The translations under genes and the position numbers were made by a program. Positions 1 through 6,448 of a stretch of DNA of 11,349 nt are shown here, one piece after another (positions within the stretch are counted from its first letter, which is position 1; each line of letters begins with the position of its first letter). Location of the stretch: positions 1 to 11,349 of the forward strand of contig JASICF010000163.1 of assembly GCA_030044775.1 (NCBI GenBank), read 5' to 3'. The notes under the pieces are model-generated. The model worked only from the letters and a program-made list of their open reading frames with translations. It ran no database searches and was not told the origin of the DNA. This stretch comes from Candidatus Sulfotelmatobacter sp. (GTDB lineage Bacteria; Acidobacteriota; Terriglobia; Terriglobales; Acidobacteriaceae).

Positions 1-116
1 GATATCACGTCGAATCGGCGGCGCTTAAGATACCCTCACCCGCTACTTCCGTCTTCTTCGCAATCCCATCAACCGTGATAACCTGAGAATAACCCCCACA
101 ATCAGGCCTTCGAGGT
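1..116. other. Left-edge stretch; possible tail of a neighbouring gene
   Basis: No complete gene fits here. On the plus strand one frame is open from the window edge to a TGA at 84-86 and ends in the residues FFAIPSTVIT, which could be the C-terminus of an upstream gene lying 30 bases before the next start. On the minus strand another frame is also open (it includes VITVDGIAKKTEVAGEG) and reads out to the edge region until a stop near position 7. Third-position GC is about equal in the two frames, so neither can be chosen. No convincing promoter was found. Confidence 0.2.
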
Positions 117-2420
117 ATGAGATTGCAGAACGCGCGGAAGCTCTTCTTGTTTTTCATCGCAGGTTTTCTTTGCATAAACCTGCCTCACGGCGGAGTCCTT
201 CCGGCCGCCTATGCCGAGGGTACGCGGCTTTGGGAACAATCGAAGTTCGAGGACCTGATCAAAGGCGACGCCGCCGGAGTAGCCGTTTCCAGCGCTGGCG
301 GCCTGGCGCTGGCTCCCACGTTCAAGCCTCTCTATTCGACACCTTCGACTTACATTTGGGCAATTGCTGTCGACGACGCGGGAGTCGTCTATGTCGCTGC
401 CGGGGCGCCGGCGCGCGTGTATCGAATCACGTCCGAGGGTGCGTCAACGATCATTTTCGAACCCAAAGAACTTCAGGTCCAAGCCCTGCGTACTGGATCC
501 GGCGGTGTAATCTATGCAGCCACCGCACCCGATGGCAAGGTCTATAAGCTGCAGCAAAATGGAAACCGGGCATCACGCGATTCCGCGCGCAAGGCCCCAC
601 CCGGCAATCAAGACGCCGCCAAACCGACGTTGGATCCTTCGTGGAATTCCACTGTCTACTTTGAGCCCGGCACAAAATACATTTGGGATTTGGCCTTGGA
701 CAAAACCGGAACCCTCTATGTCGCGACCGGCGATCATGGAGAAATCTATCGCGTCACTCCAGGCGGCGAGCACTCCGTTTTTTTCAAGAGCGATGAAACC
801 CACATCCGCGTGCTTGCGGTTGATGCCAACAACAATCTGATCGCCGGCTCCGACGGCAGCGGCCTGATCTATCGCATCTCTCCTTCCGGCGAAGGCTTCG
901 TGCTCTACAGTGCGCCCAAGAAAGAAATCACCGCCCTGGCTCTTGATTCCGCGGGGAACATTTACGCTGCCGGCGTCGGCGAAAAAAGGAGCGCCTCATC
1001 GCTCTCTTCTGCGGCCGCGGCCGCGATCGTGGCTATTCCGTCGAGTCCCGTCCCGGCAAGCAATGCGCCACAGGTTCCGGGAATGACGATGATTCCGACA
1101 CCCACAACGCCGATTTTATCCGGGCCATTTCCCTTTCCCGGCGCGGGCGCCGGTACCGGCTCTGACGTCTATCGCCTGGCCCCCGATGGTTCTCCTACAC
1201 GGTTGTGGTCCTCTCACGATGACATCGTCTATGCTCTCGCCTTCGATTCCCGTGGCCGATTGCTCGCGGGTACTGGAAATCGCGGGCACATTTTCGCCAT
1301 CGATGGGCTCGACGATTTCTCGGACCTCTTGAAAACTCCGGCGTCACAGGTTACGGCTTTCGCAAAAGCTCCCGGCGGCGGTCTCTATGCCGCGACTAGC
1401 AATTTGGGAAAGGTTTTCGTGCTCGGTCCCGGCCTGGAAAGTGAAGGTACCTACGAAAGCGATGTTTTCGACGCCAAGATCTTCTCGCGCTGGGGCCGCG
1501 CGGAATTTCGCGGCGCAGGCAAAGTCGATCTCTACTCTCGCAGCGGCAATGTCGATAACCCGGACCGCAACTGGAGCCCCTGGAAGAGAATCGATTTGGC
1601 GACTAACGCTGAAACCGGGATTCCGGCGGCTCGCTATGTCCAGTGGAAGGCTGTGCTCTATTCGGCAAACCCCGGTCCTCGCGTGGATAGCGTAGCGCTG
1701 AATTATCTGCCAAAGAATGTGGCTCCCGAAATCGATGATGTTACGGTTCAGGTCGGCACGAAATACCAGCCCATGCCGAAATCCAGCGTCAGCCTGGGTG
1801 GAGATTCAGGAGCGCAGGCTAGCGCGCATTTCGATATTCCCCCAGCCAGTTCTCATGATCGCGATTCGATTGGAGTGAAGTGGAGCGCGCATGACGATAA
1901 TGACGACCAACTGGTCTACTCGATCTACTATCGCGGCGATGACGAAACCCGCTGGTTGCTGCTGAAAGACGATCTCTACGACAAAGCCTACTCGTTCGAC
2001 GCCAGCTTGCTCCCTGATGGCGGTTACACTGTCAAAGTCGTCGCTTCCGACGCGCCGTCGCATTCTCCCGGCGAAGCATTGACCGCATCACGTGAAAGCC
2101 GGCGCTTCGAAGTGGACACCACTCCTCCGCGCATTGATAATCTCGCCGCTTCGATCGAGGGTGGACAGGTTCACGTTGCCTTTCGTGCGGTCGACGGTTT
2201 TTCTCCGATCAAGCGCGCCGAGTATTCCGTGGACGCCGAGGATTGGAAATATGTTGATCCGGTCGGCCAGATTTCTGACGGCAGAACAGAAAATTACGAT
2301 TTCAAGGTCGAACCGGAATCGGGCAAGGATGGTTTAGCAGGTTCGGAGCATGTAATCGTGGTGCGAGTTTATGATCGTTATGACAACATGGCGGCCGCCA
2401 AGACGATTATTCGGAAGTAG
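117..2420 (+). CDS. Exported beta-propeller protein with C-terminal Ig/FN3-like domains
   Basis: This 767-residue protein begins with a likely Sec signal peptide: basic residues R2, R7 and K8, a hydrophobic core at 9-22, and probable cleavage after AYA at 31-33. It should act in the periplasm or at the cell surface. Residues 79-440 hold at least six NHL/SMP-30-like blades with the pattern [hydrophobic]-D-x-x-G-x-[LVI]-Y-[VA]-[AG]-T/G, starting near 79, 188, 229, 270, 369 and 411. A low-complexity Ala/Pro/Ser/Gly insert (about 290-349) interrupts them. Residues 447-533 form a jelly-roll-like module (YSRSGN, WSPWKR, RYVQWKA, NYLPKN). Two Ig/FN3-like domains (about 583-662 and 663-767) follow, the second opening with DTTPPRID. 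No catalytic residues are recognised. The ATG is the only start in the open frame; GAGG at 112-115 lies almost against it, which is unusually close. The binding partner is unknown. Confidence 0.85.
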   Translation: MRLQNARKLFLFFIAGFLCINLPHGGVLPAAYAEGTRLWEQSKFEDLIKGDAAGVAVSSAGGLALAPTFKPLYSTPSTYIWAIAVDDAGVVYVAAGAPARVYRITSEGASTIIFEPKELQVQALRTGSGGVIYAATAPDGKVYKLQQNGNRASRDSARKAPPGNQDAAKPTLDPSWNSTVYFEPGTKYIWDLALDKTGTLYVATGDHGEIYRVTPGGEHSVFFKSDETHIRVLAVDANNNLIAGSDGSGLIYRISPSGEGFVLYSAPKKEITALALDSAGNIYAAGVGEKRSASSLSSAAAAAIVAIPSSPVPASNAPQVPGMTMIPTPTTPILSGPFPFPGAGAGTGSDVYRLAPDGSPTRLWSSHDDIVYALAFDSRGRLLAGTGNRGHIFAIDGLDDFSDLLKTPASQVTAFAKAPGGGLYAATSNLGKVFVLGPGLESEGTYESDVFDAKIFSRWGRAEFRGAGKVDLYSRSGNVDNPDRNWSPWKRIDLATNAETGIPAARYVQWKAVLYSANPGPRVDSVALNYLPKNVAPEIDDVTVQVGTKYQPMPKSSVSLGGDSGAQASAHFDIPPASSHDRDSIGVKWSAHDDNDDQLVYSIYYRGDDETRWLLLKDDLYDKAYSFDASLLPDGGYTVKVVASDAPSHSPGEALTASRESRRFEVDTTPPRIDNLAASIEGGQVHVAFRAVDGFSPIKRAEYSVDAEDWKYVDPVGQISDGRTENYDFKVEPESGKDGLAGSEHVIVVRVYDRYDNMAAAKTIIRK

Positions 2421-3393
2421 CCGCCATGAGCAATCGCTCGTCGCGCATTTTCCACGCCGAGAGGTCGCGATGCAGCATCTCCTCCAGGTCATCGACTTCG
2501 CGCAGGAACTCTTTTTGCAGTTGGGTCAGCAACTCTTCTGATACTTTCGGAAAGGGTTCGCCTCCGCCCAGTACAAAATGACGAAAGCGTGAGCGCTTGA
2601 AGGCGCTGACCGCGCGGTCCATACGCCGGGCCTTGAACCAGTTCGCCACCATCGTCGCAGTCCGCGTGCGATAGTAGCTGCGCGGCTGGGTCATGCGGTC
2701 GGAATCATGAACAAACCCGTATTGCCAATCCGCCAGTGAAAACCGCGGCACGCCGATGAAGTCGCCGATCGCGTCCACAAAGCCCTGCGGATCATCCCAT
2801 AGATCGTCGTAAATCCCTGGCATTACATTGTCGGCTCCAAACGCGCGCTGCCAAAGCTTGAGTGTGCTGGCATATCGCCCCGATTCCATCAGTTCCGGAT
2901 CGCGTTGGATCGCCTCGGCAAAGCTCCACGGGATCCATCCGTAAGCGCGCTTCACCCGGTAGAGGGAAATGATCCGATCCACCGGATTGCGGAAGACGCA
3001 AACGATTTTCGCCCGCGGCACGGTGAGCGCAATCCGCTCCCTTGCGGCGCCCGATGCAAAGTAAGTCGGCGCGACTTCTCCCATCCGCTGGTCTCCGCCC
3101 GATCGCCCGTAGTGTGCTAAATACCACTTGAGGCCGCGGTGAAAATGGGTGTCGAAAAATCTCGTCTCCTTCGAATGGCTGGGCAGCAATGCATGTGGCC
3201 GCAAGACTTCATAGAGCCAACTGCTTCCGGTTCGCGGCGGTCCCACGATAAAAAATGACGGCAGCGCTCCCGGGTCAATCGCTATCGGCTTGGTGAGAAT
3301 CTGCTCAACCGAGCAGCCGGCCACGGGTGGAAAAATCGCATCCGCTGCAGCCGTACGGGTCGTAGCGTCCGCTGTTCGGCAAAGATCGCTCAT
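2407..3393 (-). CDS. PAPS-dependent sulfotransferase, NDST/3-OST-like
   Basis: Predicted to move a sulfuryl group from 3'-phosphoadenylyl sulfate (PAPS) to an acceptor that cannot be deduced. Numbering is for the 328-residue form starting at the ATG at 3393. That start is preferred over an upstream TTG at 3408 because GGAGG lies four bases before the ATG. The 5'-phosphosulfate loop is GPPRTGSSWLYEVL (51-64), with R54 where heparan sulfotransferases have their key lysine. KE at 75-76 in KETRFF matches the lysine-glutamate pair that carries the catalytic base in the NDST/3-OST family. EVAPTYF (106-112) and VFRNPVDRIISLY (133-145) follow; R135 and S143 are the expected 3'-phosphate ligands. GRYASTLKLW (172-181) is also typical of the family. 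No signal peptide is seen, so it is probably cytoplasmic. Its last 14 bases overlap the end of the convergent propeller gene. No sulfate-activation genes are in the window. Confidence 0.88.
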   Translation of the reverse strand: MSDLCRTADATTRTAAADAIFPPVAGCSVEQILTKPIAIDPGALPSFFIVGPPRTGSSWLYEVLRPHALLPSHSKETRFFDTHFHRGLKWYLAHYGRSGGDQRMGEVAPTYFASGAARERIALTVPRAKIVCVFRNPVDRIISLYRVKRAYGWIPWSFAEAIQRDPELMESGRYASTLKLWQRAFGADNVMPGIYDDLWDDPQGFVDAIGDFIGVPRFSLADWQYGFVHDSDRMTQPRSYYRTRTATMVANWFKARRMDRAVSAFKRSRFRHFVLGGGEPFPKVSEELLTQLQKEFLREVDDLEEMLHRDLSAWKMRDERLLMAATSE

Positions 3394-3678
3394 TTCGCCT
3401 CCAGCCAATTCGGTTCTGGTTACAGCCCTTACAGATTTGCGAACGAAGAACTTACGTTTGCAGGAAACGAGTGGCTACCACACCCTCCGCTGGAGACTGG
3501 CCAAAACTTTGCAGCCACCAGCTTAGGGATCGCTGGTGCTCTGATGTACATTCGTTGTTTCTGGTTGTCAGGATTTTGGCAGAAATGTCAATCGGTGCCA
3601 GGCCCACCCTTCTGCCCCCAAACACGGAGCCACAGGATGTAACCCCATCTCATTCCGAGACCGACGAAGATGCACGGT

Positions 3679-3684
3679 TATAAT
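3679..3684 (+). promoter_or_regulatory. Candidate -10 box for the permease gene
   Basis: A perfect TATAAT sits about 150 bases upstream of the permease start in the expected orientation. No good TTGACA-like -35 element lies 16-18 bases upstream; the nearest is TTCCGA at 3653-3658 with a 20-base spacer. The call rests only on the hexamer and its location in a divergent gap. Confidence 0.3.
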
Positions 3685-3784
3685 TCGATTTGGTCGAACC
3701 GAGCGCTGCGCTCCCGATGCGATTTAAATTCTTCATGGCAACCCGCTCCTTCAGCCAAAGAGACGGCAGCAGGTTGAGAAATTT

Positions 3785-3804
3785 GCGCGGCGTCTGAGCC
3801 GCGC
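3785..3804 (+). repeat. GC-rich hairpin in the permease leader
   Basis: GCGCGGC (3785-3791) and GCCGCGC (3798-3804) are perfect inverted repeats separated by the six-base loop GTCTGA. The hairpin lies 33 bases before the permease ATG and leaves its ribosome binding site (3825-3830) free. It has no following T-run, so it is not a classical terminator. A role in message stability is possible but unproven. Confidence 0.45.
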
Positions 3805-3837
3805 GCCGAAATTCCGTGCGCAGCGAGGGACCTCAGA

Positions 3838-5178
3838 ATGAGATTTGAACTGTTTGTCGCAGGCCGTTACTTGCGCGCCAAGAGACGGCAGGCCTTTATC
3901 GGCATCATCACTGGCATCTCGATCGCAGGCGTGGCGGCGGGGGTTGCCTCCCTCATCGTGGCCCTCGCGATTAACAACGGCTTTCGCCAGGATTTACAAG
4001 AGCGCCTTATCGGATCCACCTCGCACATCAGCCTGCTGCGCATCGCCGATGACGGGATTAAAGATTGGCCCTCCCTGCTCGACCACCTTTCCAAGCAACC
4101 TCATGTAGTCGCCGCAGCTCCCGCGATCTTCGAGCAAGTTCTCGTTTCCCGCGGCCCGCGCGCTAATGGGGCCGTTCTGAAAGGCATCATTCCGCAAGAT
4201 GAGCGCAAGATTGGTGACCTGCTCAGCACCATCAAACAAGGGTCGGCAGCCGCGCTGGAACAACCTGCAACTCCAGATCAAGACTCATCCGGCGCAGACG
4301 CTCAGAACAATCCCGCAGCCGATTCCAATTCCGGCGAGAGCGATTCTCCCGACGATCTCGCCGAGGTCCACACTCGCGTCGCGGCGATGCCACCCATCGT
4401 CATCGGCAAAGATATGTCCGATGCTCTCGGCGCGACTGTCGGTTCGGTCGTGCTGGTCACCAGCCCTCAGGGCGAACTGACTCCTTTCGGCATGGTCCCG
4501 AAATACAGCCGCTTCCGCGTGGTAGGAATCTTTGACTCGGGTTTCTACGACTACGACGCTTCCTGGGCTTTCACACGGCTCTCAGACGCGCAACGCCTCT
4601 TTGGTTTGGGTGATCTCATTTCCGTAGTCGAATTCAAAATCGACGATATCTACAAAGCGGAGCAGATTTCGCAAGAGATCGAAACTGCGGCCGGCAAGGG
4701 TTTCATGACCACCAACTGGATGGAGCAAAACAAGGCACTCTTTCACGCGCTGAGGTTGGAGCGCCTCGTCACCTTCATCACCATCGGCCTCATCGTCTTT
4801 GTCGCCGCTCTCAATATCCTTATCTCACTCATCATGATGGTCATGGAAAAAACCCGAGACATCGCCGTGCTCATGTCGATGGGCGTGCGCAAAAAGCAGG
4901 TGCGAAACATTTTTATGGCTCAGGGAGTCCTCATCGGCGTCATCGGGACGGTGATCGGCTTGCTGCTCGGCTATGCCATCTCGTACGCGGGCGGGCATTA
5001 CCACATCATTTCGCTCTCGCCGGAAGTCTATTCCATCGACTACGTTCCGTTCGCACCGCGCCCCATGGATGGCGTGCTGGTTGCGTTCGTATCGATTGGA
5101 GTGTCGTTTATCGCAACTTTATATCCCTCGTGGTCCGCGGCACGAACGCTCCCAGCCGAAGCCCTGCGCTACGAATAA
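3838..5178 (+). CDS. LolC/LolE-family ABC transporter permease (FtsX/MacB type)
   Basis: A 446-residue inner-membrane permease of the type that lifts lipoproteins from the inner membrane into the periplasmic Lol route. The N-terminus FVAGRYLRAKRRQAFIGIIT and transmembrane helix 1 (about 20-47) are typical of LolC/LolE. A periplasmic MacB-PCD-like domain (about 48-305) follows, and three more helices lie at about 308-337, 355-384 and 408-433. EKTRDIAVLMSMGVRKKQVR (337-356) is the FtsX coupling region, and the end YPSWSAARTLPAEALRYE is a family signature. Residues 134-180 form a polar Asp/Ser/Ala/Pro-rich linker inside the periplasmic domain, longer than I expect for E. coli LolC. GAGGGA at 3825-3830, seven bases before the ATG, supports the start. 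The ATPase partner (LolD) usually lies next door, but no such gene is adjacent here. LolC and LolE cannot be told apart from sequence alone. Confidence 0.9.
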   Translation: MRFELFVAGRYLRAKRRQAFIGIITGISIAGVAAGVASLIVALAINNGFRQDLQERLIGSTSHISLLRIADDGIKDWPSLLDHLSKQPHVVAAAPAIFEQVLVSRGPRANGAVLKGIIPQDERKIGDLLSTIKQGSAAALEQPATPDQDSSGADAQNNPAADSNSGESDSPDDLAEVHTRVAAMPPIVIGKDMSDALGATVGSVVLVTSPQGELTPFGMVPKYSRFRVVGIFDSGFYDYDASWAFTRLSDAQRLFGLGDLISVVEFKIDDIYKAEQISQEIETAAGKGFMTTNWMEQNKALFHALRLERLVTFITIGLIVFVAALNILISLIMMVMEKTRDIAVLMSMGVRKKQVRNIFMAQGVLIGVIGTVIGLLLGYAISYAGGHYHIISLSPEVYSIDYVPFAPRPMDGVLVAFVSIGVSFIATLYPSWSAARTLPAEALRYE

Positions 5179-5225
5179 CCGGATGGCTCAGGCTGTTATA
5201 TGACTGAAGGGGCCGGAGAGAATGC

Positions 5226-5275
5226 TGTCATTCTGAGCGACGCACGAGCGTCAACGCGCGAGTCGAAGAATCCCT
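5226..5275 (+). repeat. Structured intergenic repeat, copy 1
   Basis: The ends read TGTCATTCTGAGCGA and TCGAAGAATCCCT and match a second copy at 6330-6389. ATTCT (5230-5234) can pair with AGAAT (5267-5271). Inside, GACGC (5239-5243) and GCGTC (5248-5252) form a perfect five-base-pair hairpin with loop ACGA. The core sequence differs completely from copy 2, while the ends are conserved. I recall GTCATTCTGAGCGAAGCGAAGAATC-type elements as very common between acidobacterial genes. No protein-coding capacity is seen. Confidence 0.6.
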
Positions 5276-5286
5276 AAATGTGTGGT

Positions 5287-5304
5287 GCGGGGGCCCTCGC
5301 CCGC
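5287..5304 (+). repeat. GC-rich inverted repeat after the permease gene
   Basis: GCGGG (5287-5291) can pair with CCCGC (5300-5304) around an eight-base loop, just after repeat copy 1. There is no T-run, so it is at best a weak or factor-dependent terminator for the permease. It may equally be part of the repeat cluster. Confidence 0.3.
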
Positions 5305-5356
5305 GCAAATCGATGAGCGCGGATGCCGGCCGCAATCCGCTTTCACCGGCCACTAA

Positions 5357-5370
5357 TCACTGATCACTGA
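5357..5370 (+). repeat. Tandem TCACTGA repeat
   Basis: Two perfect head-to-tail copies of TCACTGA lie here, flanked by the near copy CACTAA at 5351-5356. They sit in the non-coding gap upstream of the small membrane protein. No function can be assigned. Confidence 0.4.
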
Positions 5371-5428
5371 TTTCGGAACTTTCCAACCCTCGCCGCCGTA
5401 TCATCAAGCAGAAAGAACGAGGTCTGCC

Positions 5429-5629
5429 ATGTTCACATTTCTTCTGTGGTGCGTACTGTTCGTTCTGTGCTGGCCTCTGGCGATTCTCGCTCTCATCGCC
5501 TATCCGATCATCTGGCTGCTGTTGCTGCCCTTTCGAATCGTCGGGATCGCGGTCCACGGTGCGTTAGAGGTTATTTATCTGGCGATTACGTTGCCGTTCA
5601 GGCTCCTGGCCGCTCCGTTTCGAATATGA
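5429..5629 (+). CDS. Small membrane protein with three PFR motifs
   Basis: A 66-residue, very hydrophobic protein with no recognised family. One long hydrophobic stretch (3-33, with P16 and P26) and a second (37-55) suggest two membrane segments, or one that bends. The motif PFR[IL] occurs three times: 34-37 right after segment one, 56-59 after segment two, and 63-66 at the very end. Arginine is therefore placed at membrane borders, and apart from these the chain is almost uncharged. GAGG at 5419-5422, six bases before the ATG, makes a good ribosome binding site and is the main reason to call the gene. It ends 10 bases from the stop of the convergent scoB. Its role is unknown; it could be a membrane-associated accessory or stress peptide, but nothing here shows this. 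Confidence 0.68.
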   Translation: MFTFLLWCVLFVLCWPLAILALIAYPIIWLLLLPFRIVGIAVHGALEVIYLAITLPFRLLAAPFRI

Positions 5630-5639
5630 GAGTGAAGCT

Positions 5640-6326
5640 CTAGTCTCTCATCGCCTCCAAATTGCCGCTCACCACCAGCCTCGCTTCCGTCGCTTTCTGC
5701 ACATCCTCGGCCGTCAACCCCGGCGCGACTTCCTCCAGAACCAGCCCATCCTCCGTCACGCGAATGTACGCCATCTCAGTCACAATCGTGTCGACGACTC
5801 CCGCGCCTGTCAGCGGCAGCGTGCACTTTTTCAGAATCTTCGGCGCGCCTTCACGCGTGGTGTGCTCCATCGCGATGATGACTCGACGTGCCCCCGCCAC
5901 CAGATCCATCGCCCCACCCATTCCCTTTACCATCTTGCCGGGAATCATCCAGTTCGCCAGATTCCCTTTCTCATCCACTTCCATTGCGCCCAGCACACTC
6001 AAATCAACATGCCCACCGCGAATCATGGCGAACGAATCGGCGCTCGAAAAATACGACGTGCCCGCCATCTCGCTCACAGTTTCCTTGCCGGCATTAATCA
6101 GATCGGCGTCTTCGCACCCTTCGAGCGGATACGGACCGATCCCCAGCATTCCATTTTCCGACTGCAACACAACTTCCATTCCCGCTGGAACATGATTTGC
6201 GATCAGCGTCGGCATGCCAATGCCGAGATTCACATAGAATCCGTCCCGCAGTTCGCGCGCGATGCGGCTGACAATCCGCTCTCGCTTTTCAACGTCCTTT
6301 CCCGGTCTATTCACAACTTTTTCCAT
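5640..6326 (-). CDS. scoB: 3-oxoacid CoA-transferase, beta subunit (ScoB)
   Basis: Beta subunit of a two-subunit family I CoA-transferase, which moves CoA between succinyl-CoA (or another acyl-CoA) and a 3-oxoacid such as acetoacetate. SENG at 56-59 carries the catalytic glutamate (E57), which forms the glutamyl-CoA intermediate. NLGIGMPTLIA (33-43) and GGHVDLSVLGAMEVD (104-118) are also typical. The 228-residue form starting at the ATG at 6326 is preferred. A longer frame begins with TTG at 6368 inside an intergenic repeat, and its 14 extra residues are repeat-encoded. AGGA lies seven bases before the chosen ATG. The gene follows scoA in the same orientation after a 122-base gap holding repeat copy 2. 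Sequence alone does not separate succinyl-CoA:acetoacetate transferase from acetate- or butyrate-type relatives. Confidence 0.9.
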   Translation of the reverse strand: MEKVVNRPGKDVEKRERIVSRIARELRDGFYVNLGIGMPTLIANHVPAGMEVVLQSENGMLGIGPYPLEGCEDADLINAGKETVSEMAGTSYFSSADSFAMIRGGHVDLSVLGAMEVDEKGNLANWMIPGKMVKGMGGAMDLVAGARRVIIAMEHTTREGAPKILKKCTLPLTGAGVVDTIVTEMAYIRVTEDGLVLEEVAPGLTAEDVQKATEARLVVSGNLEAMRD

Positions 6327-6329
6327 CTT

Positions 6330-6389
6330 GTTATCCTGAGCGAAAATTTTGCGAGCTTCGCGAAGCAAAACCGGAGCCGAAGGATCCCT
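6330..6389 (-). repeat. Structured intergenic repeat, copy 2, in the scoB leader
   Basis: On the plus strand the ends read GTTATCCTGAGCGA and CCGAAGGATCCCT, matching copy 1 at 5226-5275. ATCCT (6333-6337) can pair with AGGAT (6381-6385). Inside, TTTTGC (6347-6352) pairs with GCAAAA (6365-6370) around GAGCTTCGCGAA, and the 12-base perfect palindrome GCTTCGCGAAGC spans 6355-6366. On the scoAB transcript the 3' arm of the outer stem, AGGAU, is the apparent ribosome binding site of scoB. Confidence 0.6.
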
Positions 6390-6448
6390 GGTCTCTCAAT
6401 CCCGCTCGGATCGCTTCGGGGAGTTCCCTTCACATCGCCTACAGTCGG

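Larger units (their letters stand above)
3394..3837. other. 444-base non-coding gap between divergent genes
   Basis: This gap separates the sulfotransferase (minus) from the permease (plus), so both promoters should lie here. Short open frames inside it have no ribosome binding site and no recognisable protein character. Around 3594-3619 the sequence GGTGCCAGGCCCACCCTTC resembles CCCACCCTTCT-type intergenic repeats I remember from acidobacteria; it may be a decayed copy. A TATAAT and a GC-rich hairpin near the permease are listed separately. On the minus strand a perfect TTGACA (3586-3591) has no matching -10 box at normal spacing. Confidence 0.5.

Noticed and set aside
15..22. Possible lipobox at C19 (codons near 171) in the propeller protein signal peptide
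   Set aside because: The residues before the cysteine are G-F-L, not a small residue at -1, and a better signal peptidase I site (AYA) follows at residues 31-33.
3586..3591. Perfect minus-strand TTGACA, considered as the -35 box of the sulfotransferase
   Set aside because: The hexamers 16-18 bases downstream (such as ACAACC, GACAAC) do not resemble TATAAT.
5629..5641. AGAG-TGAAG-CTCT between the small membrane gene and scoB, considered as a shared terminator
   Set aside because: The stem has only four base pairs, it overlaps both gene ends, and no T-run is present on either strand.
6327..6368. N-terminal extension of ScoB starting from TTG at 6368
   Set aside because: The extra 14 codons lie in the intergenic repeat and precede a better ATG with a well-spaced AGGA.
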